Assembly: GCA_946480715.1 (NCBI GenBank)
Contig: CAMLKK010000102.1
Span: 1 to 5,312 of the forward strand
From: an uncultured Bacteriovorax sp.
GTDB lineage: Bacteria; Bdellovibrionota; Bacteriovoracia; Bacteriovoracales; Bacteriovoracaceae
Reading direction: 5' to 3'
Length of the DNA: 5,312 nt
Shown: piece after piece, positions 1 to 4,526 of the stretch
How the letters are laid out: the number at the start of each line of letters is the position of its first letter
Numbering within the stretch: the first letter of the stretch is position 1
Translations under genes and position numbers: made by a program
The notes under the pieces: model-generated
What the model was told of the DNA's origin: nothing
Seen by the model: the letters and a program-made list of their open reading frames with translations, nothing else
Database searches by the model: none

Positions 1-926
1 CAGCAAACAATGTTGATGGTGATAAAGGCATGATCACTTATACACAGTGGTTGAATAAAGAAGGAAAACTAGAAGCGGATTTAACAGTTACAAAACTAGA
101 AGACGATAAATTTTTCGTTGTCGTAACTGATACGCAACTTCGTCACGCTGAAACGATGATGAAACGAATGATGGAAGATTCACATGCATTCGTCACAGAC
201 GTTTCAGGCGCCTATGGGCAGCTAAACATTCAAGGACCACGTTCGCGTGAATTAATGCAATCGTTAACGACAACAGATATGAGTAACGACGCCTTCCCGT
301 TTAGAGCGGCCAAGTGGATCGATATCGGATTTGCCCGCGTTCTTTGTGTGCGCATTACTTACTTAGGTGAATTAGGTTACGAACTTTATATTCCAGCAGA
401 ACAAGCTACACACGTTTACGATCGCATTGTAGAAGCTGGTAAAAAATTCGATATGAAACATGCTGGTCTTAAGGCCCTTGCTTCACTTCGCATGGAAAAA
501 GGCTACCGTGATTACGGTCACGATATCGACAACACGGACAACGCTTTTGAAACGGGTCTTGGCTTCGCTGTCGACTTCAAAAAACCAGAAGGCTTCGTAG
601 GACGTGAACACGCTCTGAAACAAAAAGAGTCTGCTCCATACAAACGTCGTCTTGCTCAAGTTTTTGTTCAAGATCCAGAAGCACTTCTTTATCACGCCGA
701 AGTCGTTAAACGTAATGGCGTAGCTGTTGGTTATGTTCGCGCAGGATCTTATGGACATACTCTTGGAGGAGCTGTTGGTCTTGTGATGATTGAAGGTGGA
801 GAACCAGTGACTCCGCAATATATTAACGAAGGGAAGTGGGAGATTGAAATCGCCGGAAAAACTTATCCGTGTATGATGTCGTTGAAGCCGCTCTTTGATC
901 CTGAAAATAAAAAGATTAAGTGCTAA
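1..926 (+). CDS. FAD-dependent oxidoreductase with GcvT-like C-terminal half (sarcosine/dimethylglycine dehydrogenase family), 5'-truncated
   Basis: The frame is open to the left edge (codons begin at position 3), so the ATG at 30 is internal and only the last 307 residues are visible. They match the folate-binding GcvT-like portion of the sarcosine dehydrogenase / dimethylglycine dehydrogenase / PDP-regulatory-subunit family. Visible landmarks are YTQWLN near residue 13, YLGELGYELY at 120-129 (the pterin-contacting Gly-Glu-Leu-Gly region in GcvT), RMEKGYRDYGHD at 163-174, and ETGLGFAVD just after. The C-terminal barrel carries LLYHAE, GSYGHTLGGAVG and a final LKPLFDP. Known members are about 800 residues, with an N-terminal FAD (DAO-type) domain that oxidises N-methyl amines and passes the methyl carbon to tetrahydrofolate. 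That domain would lie upstream of the window. The substrate cannot be fixed from this half. A stand-alone aminomethyltransferase is less likely, because LLYHAE and GHTLGGAVG are typical of the fused dehydrogenases. Confidence 0.9.
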   Translation, partial: ANNVDGDKGMITYTQWLNKEGKLEADLTVTKLEDDKFFVVVTDTQLRHAETMMKRMMEDSHAFVTDVSGAYGQLNIQGPRSRELMQSLTTTDMSNDAFPFRAAKWIDIGFARVLCVRITYLGELGYELYIPAEQATHVYDRIVEAGKKFDMKHAGLKALASLRMEKGYRDYGHDIDNTDNAFETGLGFAVDFKKPEGFVGREHALKQKESAPYKRRLAQVFVQDPEALLYHAEVVKRNGVAVGYVRAGSYGHTLGGAVGLVMIEGGEPVTPQYINEGKWEIEIAGKTYPCMMSLKPLFDPENKKIKC

Positions 927-930
927 AAAG

Positions 931-951
931 AGGCCCTCGCAATGAGGGCCT
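931..951. terminator. Bidirectional intrinsic terminator between convergent genes
   Basis: A perfect 8-bp GC-rich stem (AGGCCCTC at 931-938, GAGGGCCT at 944-951) encloses a 5-nt loop. On the plus strand it is followed by ATTAATTTT. On the minus strand it is followed by CTTTTTA. It begins 5 bp after the oxidoreductase stop and 9 bp past the stop of the minus-strand gene at 961, so it fills nearly all of the 34-bp gap and can end both transcripts. The minus-strand U-tract is the more continuous one. Confidence 0.88.
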
Positions 952-960
952 ATTAATTTT

Positions 961-1353
961 CTAGAATTCAGCAGGTGAGTAGAGATTAACGAACATTTCT
1001 TGAACTGAAAGATGACAGAACGCTGTCGCTGAACGGTACATTGAACCATCCATATCTTCGAATTTTTTGTTACATCTTTCATGCATAGAGTTTTTCATTT
1101 CAAGTTCACGTGCAGAAAGTTTCGGCATGTGTCTTTCACAAACATCCATAGCAACGGCAACGACGCCAACATCACCACCGGCCCCAAGCGCGCATGATTC
1201 AGCGATATTTTTAGCTTCCCAGCAGCTGTTAGCTGCTTCAATGTTATGAATAACGTAATCAAGGTATCTATCATCTCTCATGACAACTGGACACTCATCA
1301 GCGATTGCACTTGCACCCATAAATAAAGCCGAAAGAAGGATTAAAATTTTCAT
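961..1353 (-). CDS. Secreted six-cysteine protein of unknown function
   Basis: This 130-residue protein has a clear Sec signal peptide, MKILILLSALFMGASAIA, with likely cleavage before DECP. The start at 1353 was chosen over an in-frame ATG 12 codons upstream (1389) for two reasons. GGAG at 1360-1363 sits six bases before it, and the longer form would put a charged, hydrophilic stretch ahead of the signal peptide. The mature part of about 112 residues holds six cysteines (21, 44, 54, 72, 94, 113), an even number suited to three disulfides in the periplasm or outside the cell. The middle is glycine/alanine/valine-rich (ALGAGGDVGVVAVAMDVC); the rest looks helical and charged. I do not recognise the family. 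It is the last gene before the terminator at 931-951 and lies 78 bp downstream of the GTDKLGHF gene on the same strand, so it may be read from that operon, from its own weak promoter, or from both. Confidence 0.82.
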   Translation of the reverse strand: MKILILLSALFMGASAIADECPVVMRDDRYLDYVIHNIEAANSCWEAKNIAESCALGAGGDVGVVAVAMDVCERHMPKLSARELEMKNSMHERCNKKFEDMDGSMYRSATAFCHLSVQEMFVNLYSPAEF

Positions 1354-1384
1354 AACTGTCTCCGAATGATTTTTTGTTGATCTC

Positions 1385-1413
1385 TTCATATTTCAAGTCG
1401 GGACAGCATGCAA
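1385..1413 (-). promoter_or_regulatory. Possible promoter for the six-cysteine gene
   Basis: On the minus strand, TTGCAT (1413-1408) is separated by 17 bp from TATGAA (1390-1385). The second box matches the sigma-70 -10 consensus at four of six bases, the first only at three. It lies about 30-60 bp before the start at 1353, in the gap after the upstream gene's stop at 1432. The spacing is right but the boxes are weak, so this is tentative. Confidence 0.25.
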
Positions 1414-1431
1414 GCAGGTTTGTAAAAATGA

Positions 1432-2376
1432 CTATTGGCAAAGAGTTTCCAGGTTTTGATATGTGCGATCGTATTGCGATTTTGTGCTGAAAAATTCGCG
1501 AACATAGTCATCATTTCGGTTCATGTTGATTTGAGATTTATATTTTTTCATGCGCGCTTGATAAGATTCTTCCAAGCGCAATGAGCAATAGACTTCACTC
1601 AGAGCGGGTACAATATCTTTCCAGATGCGACCTTTCCAAAGTGGAGGCCAGAAAGATTCATCCATTTTAGGATTTATATAATTTTTAATATCAAATGTTC
1701 TCTCAGGATTTTTTACCCAGCGAGAATACCTTTTTAAAAGATAGGGATTTTCCCCATTACAAAGAGAACGCGCAAATTGCATTCCCTGAAAATTAGCTTC
1801 CAAATCACCAAACGAAAGCACACCACCTAACGTATATCCAAGAATATGGACTTCTTGCTGAATGCCTTTCATGACACTTGCTTTTTCAGCTTCAATGTCA
1901 CTGAGACCTTTTGCTTTCAATTCCAAGAAACGGCGATAATAATTTCTTCCAATCAAAGCAAAGTGCCCTAACTTGTCCGTGCCGATATAAACGCCGCCAA
2001 CGTTAATAGTTTTTGAAATCACACCAAAAAGAAGAAAAGGGAATCCGGCATCTTTATAAATAGATTGATTGAGATAAGACTGCATCCCCACACTATCATC
2101 AGGATAACGATCGATTTCAGGGGAACTTTTTGCAAATGAACTAATAGCGCTTATGGAATATTTTCCCACAATCGAAGTCATGACAGCATCACTTATCTGC
2201 GCGCATGAAACATCTGGTTTTGCTGAGACTAAGGCCTTATTCATTTTCTCTTCAACATAAGCGTTCAATGGAGATGAGGATTCACGTATATCGTGAAAAG
2301 CAGCGTGAAACTGATCTGTTTCAAGTGCATAGGAATTTGCTGAAAAGACGAGCCATAACAAAAGTGCTTTTTTCAT
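1432..2376 (-). CDS. Exported 314-residue protein with GTDKLGHF motif, function unknown
   Basis: The N-terminus MKKALLLWLVFSANSYA is a signal peptide with cleavage expected before LETDQ, so the protein should act in the periplasm or at the surface. The core holds the pattern I would expect to be conserved: GTDKLGHF at 132-139, followed by NYYRRF, then Q-E-x-H at 174-177, GYTLGGVLSFGDLEANFQGM at 180-199 and NPYL at 210-213. The acidic, histidine and asparagine residues (D134, H138, E175, H177, D191, N195) could form a binding or catalytic site; this is inference. Four cysteines (58, 206, 264, 313) could pair as disulfides. A short hydrophobic patch at 112-131 (FPFLLFGVI...VGGVY) may associate with membrane. 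I recall similar DKLGHF...DL-AN proteins as uncharacterised bacterial families but cannot name one. It lies 37 bp downstream of a membrane microprotein gene on the same strand, so the two are probably cotranscribed. No good Shine-Dalgarno site precedes the ATG. Confidence 0.85.
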   Translation of the reverse strand: MKKALLLWLVFSANSYALETDQFHAAFHDIRESSSPLNAYVEEKMNKALVSAKPDVSCAQISDAVMTSIVGKYSISAISSFAKSSPEIDRYPDDSVGMQSYLNQSIYKDAGFPFLLFGVISKTINVGGVYIGTDKLGHFALIGRNYYRRFLELKAKGLSDIEAEKASVMKGIQQEVHILGYTLGGVLSFGDLEANFQGMQFARSLCNGENPYLLKRYSRWVKNPERTFDIKNYINPKMDESFWPPLWKGRIWKDIVPALSEVYCSLRLEESYQARMKKYKSQINMNRNDDYVREFFSTKSQYDRTYQNLETLCQ

Positions 2377-2413
2377 AGGTCATCACTTTATCACAGCTCC
2401 AAACGCACAAGAT

Positions 2414-2584
2414 TTAGTGTGAAAAAAGTACAACCCAGAGAATTTGAAGTGTGCAAAATAAGGCGAGAGCATAGAGAGGATAACACTTTTCACCAACATC
2501 TTTCCCATGGATTTTCTGTGCCAGGGCAAATCCCATTGCTCCTGAAGCTCCACCCATAAGTCCGCTCATTAAAACTTTATCCAT
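2414..2584 (-). CDS. 56-residue two-helix membrane microprotein
   Basis: The 56-residue reading frame starts MDKVLMSGLMGGASG and ends WVVLFSH. It is preceded by a near-perfect ribosome binding site, AGGGAGGA (2595-2588), ending just before the AAA-ATG start. Two hydrophobic stretches are evident. Residues 4-22 are glycine/alanine-rich, with small-residue spacing of the kind that packs helices tightly (SGLMGGASGAMGFALA). Residues 36-54 are bulkier (YPLYALALFCTLQILWVVLF). They are joined by a polar, mostly basic loop (KIHGKDVGEK), which suggests a helical hairpin in the inner membrane. The two cysteines (34 and 44) lie in or near helix two. The family is not recognised. The gene lies 37 bp upstream of the exported GTDKLGHF protein on the same strand, so it is probably the first gene of that operon, and a shared envelope role is possible. 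The strong ribosome site and clean helix-loop-helix layout argue against a chance frame. Confidence 0.75.
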   Translation of the reverse strand: MDKVLMSGLMGGASGAMGFALAQKIHGKDVGEKCYPLYALALFCTLQILWVVLFSH

Positions 2585-2587
2585 TTT

Positions 2588-2595
2588 TCCTCCCT
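2588..2595 (-). promoter_or_regulatory. Strong Shine-Dalgarno site of the microprotein gene
   Basis: AGGGAGGA on the minus strand, with its GGAGG core (2593-2589) four bases from the ATG at 2584. It is the best ribosome site in the window and the main support for translation of the short frame at 2414-2584. Confidence 0.75.
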
Positions 2596-2604
2596 CTCAC
2601 TTAA

Positions 2605-2618
2605 GATAAGAGCTTATC
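2605..2618. promoter_or_regulatory. 6+2+6 palindrome (operator-like) in the divergent control region
   Basis: GATAAG (2605-2610) and CTTATC (2613-2618) form a perfect inverted repeat around AG. It lies between the minus-strand microprotein gene (start 2584) and the plus-strand nuclease gene (start 2710). The right arm read on the minus strand, GATAAG, doubles as a plausible -10 box. A bound repressor or an overlapping promoter would therefore explain its place. The arms are short, so chance is not excluded. Confidence 0.4.
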
Positions 2619-2640
2619 GAATGTTGGGCATAATTCTGAA
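2613..2640 (-). promoter_or_regulatory. Candidate promoter of the microprotein/GTDKLGHF operon
   Basis: On the minus strand, TTCAGA (2640-2635) and GATAAG (2618-2613) are 16 bp apart, and each matches its sigma-70 consensus at four of six bases. Transcription would begin near 2606, giving a leader of about 20 bases that contains the strong ribosome site. The -10 box coincides with one arm of the palindrome at 2605-2618. Confidence 0.35.
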
Positions 2641-2673
2641 GATGGTAAAAACTACTCATTCTCGCTGATGGTA

Positions 2674-2702
2674 CTGACAAAAATATTCATCTCAGGCATA
2701 AG
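2674..2702 (+). promoter_or_regulatory. Candidate promoter of the nuclease gene
   Basis: CTGACA (2674-2679, five of six matches to TTGACA) and CATAAG (2697-2702, four of six to TATAAT) are separated by an ideal 17 bp. Transcription from it would begin at about 2709, right at the ATG at 2710, implying a leaderless or nearly leaderless message. That fits the absence of a good ribosome site before this gene. It would also exclude the alternative ATG at 2668. Confidence 0.35.
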
Positions 2703-2709
2703 CATCCTT

Positions 2710-3333
2710 ATGAAAAATTACATTTTAATTCTCTCAAGCGTTTTAACGTTTTCATCTCATGCCGCAATTACCGGAAAGGTCTTGTCCATTCACGATGGCG
2801 ATACTCTTCAAATGGAAATTAAAGGAAAGAAAGAGCGCGTGCGCTTATTAGGCGTAGATACTCCCGAAGTTGATTTTCAAGGCGAAACACAGGGAGAAGC
2901 CGCGCTTAAAGCACGCGATTATTTACGCTCGTTATTGCCCTTGAATGCTACGGTAGAAGTTCGTACCCAAGATAAAGCGCTTGATAGTAATGGTCGCTTG
3001 CTTGGCCAGATTATTTATCAAGGCAGAGATTTGAATCTCGAAATGCTGCAATCAGGTTTAGCGGCCGTTTATTTTATTTATCCTTTTGATAAAAAAGTTG
3101 TGAGTCTATATGTTACTGCTGCTGAGGCAGGCGCCTTGAAGGCCGATCAATCAGTTCTTCCAGGCTACGTTTTTCGTCAAAAAGTGAAAGGATATCCCGG
3201 CACGAATATGGTGGCCGACTTTACTCGTAAATGTTTAAGTTCAGACATCGAAAAAGTTCCTGCCCACCGTCGAGTTTTTTTCAGTGAGGAAAGTATCGCA
3301 CTATCACAGGGATATCGCGCAGAGTGCGACTAA
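2710..3333 (+). CDS. Secreted staphylococcal-nuclease-like (thermonuclease) endonuclease
   Basis: The 207-residue protein opens with a signal peptide (MKNYILILSSVLTFSSHA, cleavage before AITG). It continues as an SNase-fold domain (about residues 19-150) expected to hydrolyse DNA or RNA with calcium outside the cytoplasm. The expected active-site residues are all present: D31 in HDGDT (SNase D21), R45 in RLLGVDTPE (R35), D50, T51 and E53 (D40, T41, E43), and R96 in SNGRLLG (R87). The C-terminal 35 residues (C175; VFFSEESIALSQGYRAEC, C206) resemble the small cysteine-bearing tail of many secreted bacterial SNases, though with fewer metal-type ligands than usual. An in-frame ATG at 2668 would add 14 residues; 2710 is preferred because it gives a standard signal peptide. 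No strong ribosome site precedes either. It is divergent from the microprotein operon. Likely roles are nucleic acid scavenging or degradation of prey or environmental DNA. Confidence 0.9.
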   Translation: MKNYILILSSVLTFSSHAAITGKVLSIHDGDTLQMEIKGKKERVRLLGVDTPEVDFQGETQGEAALKARDYLRSLLPLNATVEVRTQDKALDSNGRLLGQIIYQGRDLNLEMLQSGLAAVYFIYPFDKKVVSLYVTAAEAGALKADQSVLPGYVFRQKVKGYPGTNMVADFTRKCLSSDIEKVPAHRRVFFSEESIALSQGYRAECD

Positions 3334-3430
3334 ATTCTCCTTTTTTTTCTAAAATTGACTGACAGCAGATATCCAACTGATCATGCGGGCCCTATGCTGG
3401 TTGAAAAAAATTTCATCCAAGTGAGGACAC

Positions 3431-4000
3431 ATGAAATACATCTCGTTGGCCTTTTTATTTACAAGTTTATTCATCAGCACGACAGCTTTTTCAGCAGGAA
3501 CATTTCCGCTGAAGGAAGTTAAATTTGAACTTAAAACTACAGACGTTGTAGAAAAAACAGAAGAGGCCCTCGGAAATCCAGAACCTATTCTCATCGAATA
3601 TCAACCTGTAGATGCAGTTATCACTAATAAAGAAGTTCACGGCAATGTGATCGAGTTTGATGCCACAAAAAATATTCTGGGTATTAAGAAGACAGCACAT
3701 GTTTATGGAATTCTCACGATAACAAGAAATGATTCCCTCTGCCCAAAGAGCACCATGGGATTTGATCTCTTAATGGATCTGATGAATTCAAGTGATCTCG
3801 TTTCAAAAAATATTGAAAAATTAACAGCGACTTTATGTTTTGATAAAAAAGATTCAAAAGTTCTAATGGGTCATTCTAAAGGACTTATGTACAAGAGCGA
3901 TGATTACAATCGCATCGAAGGCGGGATCATCAGAACGTTTATCGATAATCAAGTTGAACCCATTATTTCTGCTTTAAAGAGAGTTGTTGAAAAGCAATAG
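3431..4000 (+). CDS. Secreted 189-residue protein of unknown function
   Basis: A clear signal peptide (MKYISLAFLFTSLFISTTAFSA, cleavage before GTFPL) precedes a mature part of about 167 residues. A GAGGA site at 3423-3427 sets the start. The mature chain begins with alternating strand-like segments (EVKFELKTTDVV, ILIEYQPVDAVI, NVIEFDATKNILGI, AHVYGILTITRN). It then has a helical stretch (GFDLLMDLMNSSDLVSKNIEKL), another strand pair, and a C-terminal amphipathic helix (VEPIISALKRVVEKQ). Two cysteines, C104 and C136, flank the helical segment and could form one disulfide. This is the kind of layout seen in small periplasmic ligand-binding folds, but I recognise no family. It lies 97 bp after the nuclease stop on the same strand, with no strong terminator between, so shared transcription is possible. 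Its last 38 bases overlap the end of the convergent cysteine-cluster gene. Confidence 0.85.
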   Translation: MKYISLAFLFTSLFISTTAFSAGTFPLKEVKFELKTTDVVEKTEEALGNPEPILIEYQPVDAVITNKEVHGNVIEFDATKNILGIKKTAHVYGILTITRNDSLCPKSTMGFDLLMDLMNSSDLVSKNIEKLTATLCFDKKDSKVLMGHSKGLMYKSDDYNRIEGGIIRTFIDNQVEPIISALKRVVEKQ

Positions 4001-4526
4001 TTTCATGATATTTAATTTGTTCATCTGTATAGCGGTGCTCTGATCCCACAGGACAGAGCGCCCTTTGCTCACGAAAATTCGATCCAGCTAAGCACATTTT
4101 TTCCTCACATTTTTCACAACAATCATGGGCCAATAAATGCGAATGATAGTCCTTTGCACTTTCTTTTAGTGTGAAAACTGCGCGAAAACCAAACCAGAAT
4201 CCAAATGCAGAATGGATATCAATTGGGAGGAGTGAAGGTGAGCAGATCCCCAGTTCACGCCCCAGTTTTTGAAGAGGAGTCGATGGATCATCAAGCTGAA
4301 AAATTCGAGCAAGGGGAAGATGAGAAACCTGATCAAGGGCGAATTGGTCGAGATTTTTTTGCGTTGATTTCCAAAGATCTCTTCCGCCATGTAAAAGCAC
4401 AACGAGTGTTTTTTCTTCCGGCGAAAATTTTATTGAACTGACTTTTGCAGTATCAATGACAACAACAATGTTGAGTCCGACATTTTTCCAGTTTTGAATG
4501 TCACGGGAGAGATCAAGCGGGTAGAT
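3963..4526 (-). CDS. Cysteine-cluster (4Fe-4S ferredoxin-like) protein with unresolved start
   Basis: The frame is open from 4547 down to the stop at 3963, but the first ordinary start codon is a GTG at 4400 (145 residues). The coding-like character begins well before that: an amphipathic helix (LSRDIQNWKNVGLNIVVV), then LVVLLHGGRDLW. I therefore propose a start at the ATC at 4526 (187 residues), behind AAGGA at 4539-4535. From there, visible elements are SPSLLPIDIHSAFGFWFGFRAVF at about 96-118, a cluster C136-C137-x2-C140-x4-C145, then C158-P-V-G, and YTDEQIKYHETIAF. The HS-x-FGFWFGFRA segment and the closing CPVG...RY...Q..-H...AF resemble, from memory, a proteobacterial family of cytosolic 4Fe-4S proteins in which two cysteine clusters are usual; here the segment is shortened to about one. 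A redox or cluster-carrying role is inferred. It overlaps the methyltransferase gene by 14 bp and is probably translated with it. A frameshifted fusion or a damaged gene remains possible. Confidence 0.6.
   Translation of the reverse strand: MYPLDLSRDIQNWKNVGLNIVVVIDTAKVSSIKFSPEEKTLVVLLHGGRDLWKSTQKNLDQFALDQVSHLPLARIFQLDDPSTPLQKLGRELGICSPSLLPIDIHSAFGFWFGFRAVFTLKESAKDYHSHLLAHDCCEKCEEKMCLAGSNFREQRALCPVGSEHRYTDEQIKYHETIAFQQLSLKQK

Noticed and set aside
483..1082. A 199-codon open frame on the minus strand opposite the oxidoreductase
   Set aside because: It runs antisense to a clearly conserved enzyme, crosses the terminator hairpin and overlaps the signal-bearing gene at 961-1353. Its translation looks like low-complexity shadow.
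2668..2709. Longer nuclease start at ATG 2668
   Set aside because: It would add 14 residues ahead of an otherwise standard signal peptide, has no ribosome site, and overlaps the best promoter candidate.
3317..3350. Short stem CGCA/TGCG then a T-run after the nuclease gene
   Set aside because: A four-base stem, partly inside the coding sequence and 11 bases from the T-run, is too weak to call a terminator.
3374..3403. Imperfect inverted repeat CAAC...GTTG with inner CAT/ATG and GGGCCC before the secreted 189-residue gene
   Set aside because: The pairing is interrupted and short, and it is followed by an A-run rather than a T-run. It is not convincing as a terminator or riboswitch.
3349..3700. 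Minus-strand open frames opposite the secreted 189-residue gene
   Set aside because: They are antisense to a gene with a good signal peptide and ribosome site, and their translations lack any domain pattern.
4166..4441. Open frames on both strands at 4166-4402 and 4205-4441
   Set aside because: Both lie in other frames of the cysteine-cluster gene. They show no motif and no ribosome site.
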